Source: Isochrysis galbana
Taxonomy: Eukaryota; Haptophyta; Isochrysidales; Isochrysidaceae
Length of the DNA: 64,000 nucleotides
Reading direction: 5' to 3'
Assembly: GCA_018136815.1 (NCBI GenBank)
Contig: CM030932.1
Location: 2,626,234 to 2,690,233 of the forward strand
This document shows positions 22,511-31,741 of this stretch, in pieces. How positions within the stretch are numbered: the first letter of the stretch is position 1; each line of letters begins with the position of its first letter. The notes below the pieces were generated by a model. The model was not told where the DNA came from, made no database searches, and saw only the letters and a program-made list of their open reading frames with translations. The translations under genes and the position numbers were made by a program.

Positions 22511-23060
22511 GAGAGGGGGGGGGGGGTGCTACGCAGGTCGTCGTCGCTGCCGATGCCGCCGGCGCTCTCGCCCTTGGCGCTCTCTAGTGGCCTCTCGGCC
22601 TCTCGGGGGCGCAGCCATCCAACCAGAAGCCGCTTCTCGTCACCAACGGCGCGCGCATTCACACGGGGGGGAGGAGGGTACGCGCGTCGTCGCTCTGTCC
22701 ATCCACCTCATGCGGCAGCACCCCCGCTCCCCTTTCGATGGCGCCCCCGCTGCCTCGTCCGTAGATCTCTCTCCCACCGTCCCCTCACCATAGCGGAGTG
22801 GAGGGAAAGGGGGGGGGGGGGGGGGGGAACACGGGAAGTTGGGGGAGATCTGGGGGGGGGGAGGGGGAGGGGGGGAGGGGAGGGGGGGGGGGGGGGAGAT
22901 AGAAAGAGAGGGGGGGGGGGCGGGGGGGAGGGGGGGGGGAGGGGGGGGGGGGACAACCCGCCCGCTGCTGCCCCCCCCCCCCCCCCCCCCGCCCCGCCCC
23001 GCCCCCGCCCCCGCCCCCGCCCCACCCCCTATTCCCCCCCCCCCCCCCCCCCCCTTCCCC
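22511..23060. repeat. Adjacent long poly-G-rich and poly-C-rich blocks
   Basis: 22809-22955 is almost entirely G with scattered A (runs of 8-20 G). 22969-23056 is almost entirely C with scattered G, T and A. The two strand-biased blocks abut upstream of the formamidase gene and could form G-quadruplex, i-motif or G:C hairpin structures. The Gly/Pro frames here are artefacts. Confidence 0.9.
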
Positions 23061-23307
23061 TTTAGCGGCCGGACCTCCGAGTGCGCCGCCGAGCCGCTCG
23101 GCCCCCCCCTCCTCCTCGCGTGCATCGGGGGCGCGGCTCATCTCGCCGCTCTTCCCCCACCCCTTCCACCCTCCACTCTCTCACCTGGCCGAGGTGAAGG
23201 CCGAGGCTGCCCACTCCCATCGTAGCCACAGAGGCGCGTAGCCACAGAGGCGAGGCGAGGCCCGGCCGCGCGAGGCCAGTGCCCACCCAATCGAAGCCTT
23301 CAAACCG

Positions 23308-25122
23308 ATGGCGCCCACGCTCATCCACGTCGACCCGAGGAAGAAGCCGTGGGAGCAGCAGACTCCGCTACACAATCGTTGGCATCCAGATATTCCGCCC
23401 GTCGCCACAGTCGCAGAGGGCGAGACCTTCCGCGTCGAGACGGTCGACTGGACTGGGGGCCAGATCAAGAACGATGACTCCGCCGATGACATCAAGCATG
23501 TCGACCTGACCCAGGTGCACTACCTGAGCGGCCCCATCGCGGTCGAGACGGCGCAGCCTGGAGACCTGCTCAAAGTTGAGATACTCAACCTCGGCCCGCT
23601 CGAAGGAGACGAATGGGGCTTCACGGGCACCTTCCACAAGGACAATGGAGGAGGCTTCCTCACTGACCATTACCCGCAGGCCACGAAGGCGTGTTGGGAC
23701 TTCGAGGGGGTCTACTGCCGCTCACGACACATCCCGGGGGTGCGTTTTGCGGGGCTCATACATCCTGGACTCATCGGGACCGCTCCCTCCGCCGAACTAC
23801 TCGCAATCTGGAACGAGCGAGAGAAAGCCCTGGTGGATGAGGAAGGGACTCCTGCCCAGAAGACGAGCTGTAGCTATTGTCATACGAGGCCGTTGGCGTG
23901 CCTGCCAAATAAGAGTGGCGCCATGCTGGGCAAGCTGGGCCACTTCTCGGACAAGATGAATATGGACACCAACTGGGACCGCGTCGCGTCAGAGGCGGCG
24001 CGTACGGTGCCGGGCCGAGAGAATGGTGGCAACTGTGACATCAAAAATCTGTCGCGTGGATGCGTGCTCTACCTACCAGTCTTTGTCAAGGGCGCAAATC
24101 TATCAATGGGCGACATGCACTTCTCACAGGGCGACGGCGAGGTATCCTTCTGTGGCGCCATTGAGATGTCCGGCTTCCTCGAGCTCAAACTCTCCGTGAT
24201 CAAAGGCGGCATGAAGCTTCTCCCCGTTGTCGGGCCCACACCGTTGCACGTAAATCCCATATTCGAGGTAGGACCATCCCGAGCGCGATAGGGGTGGCCG
24301 GAAAGCCTGCGTCAGCATAAATTGACGCTTGTGAAAGCTGTCCTACCTATGATACGCCAACGATTGCCGCATTTTCGCGCGCGGCCCTCTCCGGCACGCG
24401 TCATCGTCCACCCCCACACGTCGCAAGCCCCATCCCGCATTGGTATTGGGACGTAACCGACCCCCCAATCGCAATCCTTTATTGAATGGTCTAGCGATGC
24501 TGGTCCTCTAGTCTTAACTTCACTCGACCGCAATTCTCCCTCAAAGTTTGCACCATTCCTCTCGTACGTAGATTGGGCCCTTGGAGCCACGTTATTCGGA
24601 ATACCTCGTTTTCGAGGGAATCTCTGTCGATGAGGAGGTAGGATCTCGCCGAACATGCAAGGCCAAATCCACCTCTGCAATGTGCATGATGACTCTCTCA
24701 CACACTTGCTCTGTTCCCACCCATTGTCCAAACAGGGGAGGCAGCACTTCCTTGACGCGACTCTCGCCTACAAGCGCGCGGTGCTCAACGCAATCAAATA
24801 TCTCTCCCATTTCGGGTACACCGAAGAGCAAGTGTACCTCTTACTTTCGTGCTGCCCATGCGAAGGCCGCATCTCAGGGATTGTGGATGTACCAAACGCC
24901 GTTGCCACTCTTGCGATCCCTCTCGCGATTTTTGACCAAGACGTGCGTCCCAAAGCGGGAGATGTCCTTGCGTCCCTCGCCAACGGAATATCTGTAAAAA
25001 AGTTGCAGCCCGACATTTGCCATGAGTCACAGCCCAACGCAAAATGTGAGCCTTGCGATCCTCGACTGCCAGCAAGCTCTGACGGCAACATTCTGCCTGC
25101 CAAAAAAGCGAGGAACACGTGA
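23308..25122 (+). CDS. Formamidase/acetamidase family amidohydrolase, three exons (470 aa)
   Basis: Hydrolyses short-chain amides such as formamide or acetamide to acid and ammonia, giving a nitrogen-scavenging role, probably cytosolic. Exons 23308-24267, 24572-24637 and 24736-25122 join in frame with GTAGGA donors and TACGTAG/AAACAG acceptors. Family blocks in order: HVDPRKKPWEQQTPLHNRW at the N-terminus, LSGPIAVETAQPGDLLKVEI, GVRFAGLIHPGLIGTAPS, GGNCDIKNLSRGC then LYLPVFVKGANLSMGDMHFS, GDGEVSFCGAIEMSG, PLHVNPIFEIGP across the first junction, and YLLLSCCPCEGRISGIVDVP then ATLAIPLAIF at the end. The C-terminus extends about 50 residues past the usual end. The long G/C blocks lie just 5'. Confidence 0.92.
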
Positions 25123-25640
25123 TTAGCTGATACCGTCGGCTAAGAGCTTCGAGCATGGTTTCCGTGAGTGGATATCACCGCGACTGAACTGCGACGATTG
25201 ACTGCCGACGCTACGACACAACGTGCAGCTTTGTGAAGCCAGGGTGCCACCACGGCGATGATGATTAGCAAGCAAGAATATTCGTGTTGGCGGTAGGGAA
25301 CGGCGAGTCGTGGCAGTAGAGTGCCTGTACATGTGTGTGAGAGAGTCCAGCTCAGGGTTGAGGATTTTGCTTTAGGAGGCAAGGTCTAGTCCCCGCAGCC
25401 TGCGCGCACGTTGATTGCTTAGGGCCCCGTCGGCTATTTTGTGGGAGCCTCTTGCTGTTATTGTCAAGCTGATGACGGGTAGCAATTGACATGTTGGAAG
25501 CTGTGGTGGTGTGGGTGGAGCTGTGGATCATAAGAAGGAATTGTATGAACAAGGGGAGTGGGAGTGGGGAGGGACGAGGAGGAGCTGGGGGGCAGCTGGA
25601 TATGGGGCACGCGTATGAGTATGAACAGGGGCATGCACTA
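25123..25640. other. 3' flank of formamidase, no gene recognised
   Basis: Only short frames. No repeat family is matched with confidence. Confidence 0.4.
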
Positions 25641-26150
25641 ATACTAATCTTATGATTCGTCGCCATGGAAGGGGGCCTCGCGCCCCCCCACTCTCTCGAC
25701 TCCCCTCACGGGGGGCGAGAACCATATCCACCCCCTGCGCTGCTTCTTGGCATGTAGGGGAGACTCATCCAAACTGCCCAAACTCTCCCTGAGAGTCGGG
25801 CACAAATCGCACGCCCTAGCCCGCGTTGGCGTTGGCCAGCTTTTCACTTTTCGCTCTGACCAATCCCTCCTCCCCCTGCCCCTAGGCCCCCCTAATCAGG
25901 ACCCCCCAGCCAGCTCCAGTCGACCAGCAGGGGCGCGAGAGCCAGCGAGGGAGAGGCAGAAAGGCGCCAGGGCCATGCCCCAGCCTCACCTGCCCCCTGA
26001 GCTGTGCTCCCAGGCCCCTGAAGGCCTCCTGCCTGGGGACCTGAAGAGGGGCCGCAGGCGCGCGCCATGGGCCCCCGCTGCAGGGAAGAAAGGAGGAAGA
26101 GGGAAGCGGGAGGGGAGGGGGGGAGCGGCAGCTCTCCCCTCCGGCGTTAA
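25641..26150 (+). repeat. Diverged relative of the 750-bp retroposon
   Basis: Has the same order of blocks as the 26823 element but diverged: GTCGCCATGGAAGGGGGCCT plus a C-run, CTCACGGGGGGCGAGAACCA, AGTCGACCAGCAGGGG, GCGAGGGAGAGGCAG, and CCTGCCCCCTGAGCTG ahead of GGCGCGCGCCATGG. No flanking duplication was identified. Confidence 0.5.
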
Positions 26151-26194
26151 CGTCTCTTCTCGCCTTGTTTGGGTAAGAGAAGGGGGGGGCGCCA

Positions 26195-26582
26195 GAGCCC
26201 GGAGGGAAGGGCCGTGGCGCCGCGGCTCGCCGCGGCCCAACTCGCTTTGGCTTTGGCGAGAGTGATTAGCGCTTTGGGCTCATATTTCACGAGTGCCCCC
26301 CCCCCCCCCCCTGCGTTGTTTTTTTACCCGAAAGGCGAAAGGGGTTTTCCCCCAGCGTGGACTCGAGGGGAGAACGCGCTGGGGTGCGCGGGGTCGGTGC
26401 GTGCACTAGGGGGGGGGGGACATATATCGAGGGGAGAGGGCAGTGCGCAGTGCCCCCTCCCTCCGATATCACTCGGCACTCGGACACCTGGCTCGTCACG
26501 CATGGCGGGATTCCGGGACTGAAAAGTTGTGTCCAAGTACCAAGTAGCTAGTGGGGTTGGGGGTTGGCTAGGATATAACATA
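26195..26582 (+). repeat. Dispersed repeat B, copy 2
   Basis: From about the C-run and ACCCGAAAGGCGAAAGGGGT, through CAGTGCCCCCTCCCTCC, CGGACACCTGGCTCGTCACG and GCATGGCGGGATTCCGGGAC, to GGATATAAC. Matches 36592-36910 in inverse orientation over most of its length. In the reverse orientation it contains GGTGTCCGAGTGGT-like sequence resembling a Pol III A box. Confidence 0.75.
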
Positions 26583-26805
26583 CTACTAACATATAACATT
26601 AATTAAACATTAATTATATTTTATTTATTGAGTATGAACAGGGGGGCGGGTCTGCTGCTGGCGGACCGACCGGAGGCTCAGCACATGACAGGGGCGGCAC
26701 ACGGCACACGGAAGCATCACGGGACACGGGACTGGGGCGGGTCACAGTCACAGGCGTCGGACATCGGGACGGAAGGCGGAAGGCGTGGGCGTGGCGGGAA
26801 AAGGG

Positions 26806-26822
26806 TAAGACTATACGGGAGG
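26806..26822. repeat. Target-site duplication, left (element C1)
   Basis: TAAGACTATACGGGAGG, repeated exactly at 27580-27596. Confidence 0.9.
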
Positions 26823-27579
26823 TCAACTAAGTTTATACTTGGTTCGCCCATGGGGGGGCACGAGCCCCCCCCTCTCTCCACTCCTCCCCTGCCGTGGGGG
26901 AGGAACCACCCATCCTCCTGGCATGCCTGATGGCTTGCCAGGAGGCCACTGCCCTGCTGACCCACTCTCTCCCTGACAGGCTCGCCTGATTCGCGCGTCC
27001 TGGCCCCTCGTGGCCAGCCCATCGCTCCAACCCCCCCTCCCCCCCTGGTCGACAGGCAGACAGGTGCAGAGTGGGGGCCCCTAAGGCCCAGGAGCGTCAG
27101 CGAGGGAGAGGCAGGGGAGACCAGGGCCCAGCCCCAGCCTCCTCTGCCCCCTGAGCTGGCCTCCAGGAGCCTCCAGGGGTCGCCAGAGGCAGCTGCAGGC
27201 CTGTCGCAGGCGCGCCATCGCGCGTGCCTGCAGGAGAGGGGAGCGAGAGAGCGCGGAGAAGGGGGTGGGCGGAGCGAGGGCTCCGCTCACCGGAAAATAT
27301 GTAAGTCCCGCACCTGTTTACAGGAGAAGTCGGGACTGAGGACGCCGCCAGCCCGGTAGGCATAGGAGGAAGAGGGGAACGGATCACCGTGGGGGGGCGC
27401 GGGCCACCGACCATATCTAAGCCCTTTTCCCCTATCCCCCTAGTAGTGCACGGGGGGAGTCGCCTGATGGCGGGGGGGAAAGGGCCGGGAGAGAGGGGGT
27501 GTAGAAAGTTTTGCTGCGTGAGTAGAAAGTAGAGGGTCCACGGCCGCGTGTGCGGTGAGACTATTAAGAAGTTAAAAAA
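26823..27579 (+). mobile_element. Non-autonomous retroposon C1 (757 bp)
   Basis: Bounded by a perfect 17-bp direct repeat. The 5' part starts TCAACTAAGTTTATACTTGG, then CCCATGGGGGGGCACGAG. The body is GC-rich with CAGGTGCAGAGTGGGGGCCC and CAGGCGCGCCATCGCGCGTG. The 3' end is GGTGAGACTATTAAGAAG then GTTAAAAAA. Two further copies (40930-41682, 59380-60130) are nearly identical but inverted. The long variable target duplications plus a short A-rich tail point to target-primed reverse transcription, as for SINEs or internally deleted LINEs. No coding capacity is apparent. Confidence 0.9.
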
Positions 27580-27596
27580 TAAGACTATACGGGAGG
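27580..27596. repeat. Target-site duplication, right (element C1)
   Basis: Exact copy of 26806-26822, placed immediately after the A-rich tail of the element. Confidence 0.9.
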
Positions 27597-27828
27597 GGGG
27601 CGCGGGAACACTCAAGGGAGTAAACAGGGCGGGGTGAGTAATAAACAGGGCGGGGTGTGGGGTGGGTAAGAAACAAGAAACAAGGAAGGGGGAGCCTTAG
27701 TTAGGGGCTGTGTCGCCCTTGCCCTTGGTGCGAACGGAAGTGCCAGCGCGTACCCACTTCGTAAGAGTGGGAGTCCTGTGTGCGAGTGTGCGAGCGTGCC
27801 CGAACTCACCAGATGCCAGAGGAGACCA

Positions 27829-27845
27829 AGTTGGACCAAGCTCAA
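27829..27845. repeat. Target-site duplication, 3' side of the ORF1-only element
   Basis: AGTTGGACCAAGCTCAA, identical to 30813-30829. The last two A merge with the tail of the element, so 15-17 bp are certain. Confidence 0.85.
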
Positions 27846-28815
27846 AAAAAAACACACACATCTGAAGATTCTGGGCTACACACCTACTAAACTAGGGTAC
27901 TTCCCCATCCCTGCTGCCACCGCCCTTAACTTCCCTTTCCTCCACCTCCTCCCCTTCTCCCCTTCATTCCTTTGTCTTCGGTATCCGGGGTTCGGCTCGG
28001 GTGCGCTACCACGAGCCTGGTTCAGAGCGCGGGTTCCGGGCAGGCCTGTTGTTGGTCAATTGTCGTTGTGTGTCTGCCGGGTCAAGGGCGTGCTCGTCTT
28101 TCTCGCCCTTGCTGGCCTCTATTGTATCTCGGTGGGTTTTGTCCAGTCGAGGTGTATATCGTCTCAGGTTTGTTCTGGTTCGGGTCTCTCGGCAATTATA
28201 TATGCCACCCCCATCGAGGTGGTCAAGGTTTGTAGCTCTAGACTTGGTTCTAGCTTTCCTCTTGCACCTAATGTGAACAACGGGTATACATTGTTCATGT
28301 CGATCCTTTTCTTCGGCTGTCTGCGCGCAGCTTTTTCCTCCTCGCATACGCAGATGCGCAGAGGAGGTTGGAACGCCATGGCGTAGCCTTTGTTATATCC
28401 CTTGCAGCCCTTGGGCCCGGCATGAATGTTCAGATTTTTGATATCCCCGCCCAGCTCGCGGCAGTTGCGAACGGAGTACTCGATGGGGTAGGGGGCCCCG
28501 TCGACTTTGAGCAGAAGTTTGCGCGGGAAGTCGAAGGAGGCAAAGGTTCCATGCTTCGGGGCAACGTAGAGGTGGTACACCTCCTTCTTGCCTTGCGTTA
28601 CGAGGATTCCCTCCTTAGTGAGGATTTTGGTGCGCTCTTGGTTGCCTTGGAGAAAAAAGAAGCCTTGGTTCTCGACCGCCTTAGCGAGCGAGCTAATCGT
28701 GATGAGGCTCTTCAGCTCGAATTTGTAATTGCGCACCACCAGGTGCGCCGACGCGTCCTTGTACGCGCTGGCTAACGCCTTGTTGGACGCACGCGGGAGT
28801 CCGTTGAACTTTTCA

Positions 28816-28823
28816 TCGAGCGG
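28816..28823. repeat. 8-bp target-site duplication (left) of hAT-like element
   Basis: TCGAGCGG, identical to 29748-29755. Confidence 0.9.
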
Positions 28824-29747
28824 TAGGGCCGGGTAAGAGTTTCGCGAAACTCATCGCGAAACTTGGGTCACTTTTTTGGCCCTGAAACTTTCGCGAAACT
28901 TGGGCCCCAAATTGCCCGTATGCGAAACTCCGCGAAACTTACCGTTACGACGTTACGGTTACGGTCGCCGCTGGCCGCTGGCGAGAGGCAAGTAACGAGG
29001 AGCGGAAAAAAATCTGAAGATCCAGGGCTAACGCTAACACCTATTGCTAGACTGGCATCCTCTTTCTACCTCCCGTTCGTTCATCGTTCATCGCCCTTAC
29101 TTCCCTTTCCTTCGCCCCCTTACCTTCCCCCCCTCGTTCCTTTTACTTTGGTTTTGGGGGTGCGGCCCAAGTGCTCAGGTGCTCTGCTCCCATGGGCCCG
29201 GCTCGGAGTGCGAGTTCGAGGGAGGCCTTTCGTTATGCGCTATAGACTATCTATAGATGTCGCTGCCCTACCTATCGAGGTATTTTGTGCGCCGTGCTCG
29301 TATACTTGTGTCGTTTTGGTTCCCTCCCCGTGTCGGGATTGTCCTGGGTGCGCACTTAGTTCTTAGTTGTGCCTTGTGCCTATCGTCTCGTCTCCCGGTT
29401 GATTTCCGGGGTGGCTACAACCAAGTGTATCACTCGCAGACGCAGGTGAAGGTGGGGGTGAAGATATCCCCGCAGGCCTTGCAAAGACCCTGGCACCCTG
29501 GCAGAGCCCGGGGGCGGGCGTACGGGGCATCATGGCGCCCCAGCAACCAACTACAGCTACATTTAAAATTGCATGTACGTACATACAACATACAACTCCT
29601 CGAAAAAGATGCGCAACATACAACTCCTCGAAAAAGATGCGAAACTTGCGAAACTTATTGCGAAACTTGGGCGGATTAGTGCGAAACTTTGCAAAATTTT
29701 TGCGCGAAACTTGGGGGGGTCCGGCGCGAAACTCTTACCAGGCCCTA
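28824..29747. mobile_element. hAT-like non-autonomous element (924 bp)
   Basis: Terminal inverted repeats: the left starts TAGGGCCGGGTAAGAGTTTC, and the right read inward is TAGGGCCTGGTAAGAGTTTC, both continuing GCG. TA(G)GGG-type ends with an exact 8-bp duplication are the hAT hallmark. Subterminal arrays of GCGAAACTT (at least five on the left, 28838-28945, and five on the right, 29640-29735) resemble transposase-binding arrays. There is no transposase inside. The middle (29005-29570) is a 5'-truncated retroelement copy with CTTCAGAT-type 3' end in minus orientation, so it is cargo. A 28-bp tandem duplication lies at 29588-29643. The element sits inside ORF1 of the surrounding retroelement. 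Confidence 0.92.
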
Positions 29748-29755
29748 TCGAGCGG
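29748..29755. repeat. 8-bp target-site duplication (right) of hAT-like element
   Basis: TCGAGCGG, exact copy of 28816-28823. Confidence 0.9.
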
Positions 29756-30829
29756 GTGGTACTTAACCGCAATCGGACACGGGATACCCGCCTTACGAAA
29801 ATCCGCAACATCTTTGTATTGCTCCCTGAACTAATTGGCGCAATCCGCCGTGACGAGAATCTCCCATGGGCCAGCGGCGCTCTTAGAGAGGAAGTCGGGC
29901 TCCAGGTCTACACCTTCCAGTTTGTTCAGGTGCGCGACGATCGCGCCGAGGATTTCTTCGTCCTTGGCTTTGTGGCCTTTCTCGTACGCCGTAAAGATGA
30001 TGATGATTTTTTGAGAGTGTGGAAATTCGGCCTCCTCTTCGGGTTCAGGCTCTAGGTCTTCGTCGAGGAGGGCCACCTGCGTGGTCGGGGTGAAGGGTGG
30101 GGTTAGCCTCTTGTGTGCTCCTGTCTTTCTATGGCCCGTGGGGTCTAACGTTTCCGTGACGCTGTCGCCCCTTTTTGGGGTTGTTGTGTGATTTGTCCTC
30201 TGTGTTGGCCCTTCCTGGTGTTGGTGGTCATGGTGTTGGCCCTCTTGGGCCGTTGTCACGTGCGTCTCTCGCGCGCATGCGACGCGATTGTCTGCCCGTC
30301 CCTGGGCGTCGCTGGAGGGCCTCCCTCCTGTGCCGCCTCTCCTTTGTCTCCTGTCCCCCTTGCTGGGGGCCTCAGTGTGCTCATGGATCTTTTCCTTGTT
30401 TTGGTGCGGCATCTCCCCATTGGGGTTCTGCCTGTGATGGTGCCGGGCCAGCCCCTCGCGCCGGAGCGCGAGGGCGGTATCGCGGCTGTGTAAGGGTAAG
30501 GGCCGGGCCCGGAGGCCTCCCTTGTTGGAGCGTCCCTCTGGTGAGGTGTGGGTGGTGTGGCTGTGGGTTGTGCTGTAGATGTGTTGCTTGCTGTCTGCTG
30601 CCAGCATGGCAGCTTTGTTCGTGGCGTTCGTGGTGATGCGCGGGCGTGGCTCGCCGGCTCCTGTGCCCACCTGGCTGGGAGGGTCGTCCTGGCGCGGTCG
30701 CTTCGGCGACAGCGGCGTGTCCATGAGTTCTTCGTCCATCGCGGCGAGGGCAGCGGCAGCGAGAGCGGGCGGCGGCGCGCGCTCCATGACCCTATCGTTT
30801 TAACGATAGTTGAGTTGGACCAAGCTCAA

Positions 30830-31741
30830 GCCCTCAGAAAGCTTGTGAGGTCGAAAATCCGACGGACTGCAAACTGTCATCTGTCAAATTGTCGACAGAA
30901 GAACGTCGGACCTACGAGGTGGGAGGCCAACCTCCCAGTCAACGCGCGGATGCAGATGCACGGAGGCGCCTCCTCGCCCGCATCTATACAACGAGAAGGT
31001 GCAACTTGAGTCGACGGAGGACAAGCGGAGGACGAGGCGAAAATAGGAGGGGAGGGGGCGGGAACAAAAAAAGAAAGGGGACGGGAGTACTTTACACTTT
31101 ACAGTACAGTATTGATAGAGTAGAGTAGAGGACGGGAGGGGCCATCGAAGGATCGGGGGGTCATCGGGGAATCCCGAGAGAGAGAGAGAGGAGGAGAAAG
31201 GAGCGACCACGATTGGAAAGAAAGTGAAGGCCGGGAACACGTAGAGTACGGGGGTGAAACCGAAAGAGAGTCGAGAGCGGCGGCGGCACAACGCGGTGAA
31301 AAAACCTGGCTTGTTTGCGATCCTCCAAGGACGATGGTGTTGATCCTTGTTGAGAGGATCTCTTCTCTCTTCTCTCAGTTCTCTGTTCTATTCTCTCCCT
31401 TCTCTTCTCTCTCTCCTCTCTCTCTCTCCTCTCTCCTCTCTCTCCTCTCTCTTCTCTCTCTCCTCTGTTCTCTCTCTCCTTTCTCTATCTCTTCTCTCTC
31501 TCCTTTCTCTATCTCTCTATTCTCTCTCCTTTCTCTTCTCTCTTCTCTCTCTCTTCTCTCCTCTTCTCTCTTCTCCCTCCCTGTTATTCCTACTGGAGAG
31601 AGAGAAAAACAACCGGGAGAAAGAGGAAGAAGGAAGGAGGGAGGGAGGGAGAGGGAGCGAGAGAGGGGGGGGGAGAGAGGGAGAGAGAGAGTAGCGGGGA
31701 GGGGAACTTATACTTTAGAGAGAGTTAGTTTTATTGAGAAA
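30830..31741. other. Intergenic; CT/GA tracts upstream of lipoxygenase
   Basis: 31360-31585 is a strongly CT-biased tract (TCTCTCC/TTCTCTC) and 31600-31700 a GA-biased tract on the same strand, a mirror arrangement that could form an intramolecular triplex. It lies directly 5' of the lipoxygenase start. No gene is seen. Confidence 0.6.

Larger units (their letters stand above)
28164..30787 (-). pseudogene. ORF1 of the retroelement (split by insertion)
   Basis: 5' part 30787-29831: MERAPPPALAAAALAAMDEE, a hydrophilic His/Thr/Arg-rich middle and a more ordered C-terminal part (SQKIIIIFTAYEKGHKAKDE, EGVDLEPDFLSKSAAGPWEI). A TAG at 29833-29831 interrupts it, but the frame continues (YKDVADFRKAGIPCP, VKYHPLD) up to the insertion at 29748. 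It resumes on the other side at 28815 with EKFNGLPRASNKALASAY and ends at 28164 (stop TGA). Counting the 8-bp duplicated target once restores the frame exactly. It is probably a nucleic-acid-binding Gag-like protein: the segment before the insertion resembles a small alpha/beta RRM-like domain, which is inference. Confidence 0.6.
27846..30812 (-). mobile_element. LINE-type retroelement encoding ORF1 only, interrupted by a hAT insertion
   Basis: A minus-orientation element between exact 15-17 bp direct repeats. Its 3' end (minus sense) reads GTGTAGCCCAGAATCTTCAG then ATGTGTGTG and a T-run. Its 5' end is just upstream of the ORF1 ATG (30787), with CGATAGGGTCATGGAGCGCGC shared with another copy at 35955-35985. 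After removing the nested 924-bp insertion it is about 2.0 kb: 5' UTR, one ORF and a short 3' UTR. No reverse transcriptase is encoded, so it must be mobilised in trans or be an ORF2-deleted derivative, comparable with half-LINEs. Confidence 0.8.

Noticed and set aside
22526-23225. Gly- and Pro-rich frames over the G/C blocks
   Set aside because: Homopolymer translation; several mutually overlapping frames are equally open.
28838-28945. GCGAAACTT array as a regulatory operator or CRISPR-like array
   Set aside because: It is explained as the subterminal array of the hAT-like element, mirrored at the other end and bounded by TIRs and an 8-bp duplication.
31334-31740. Upstream extension of the lipoxygenase frame (Ser/Leu/Phe-rich)
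   Set aside because: Translation of the CT tract; the ATG at 31742 after the tract is a more sensible start.
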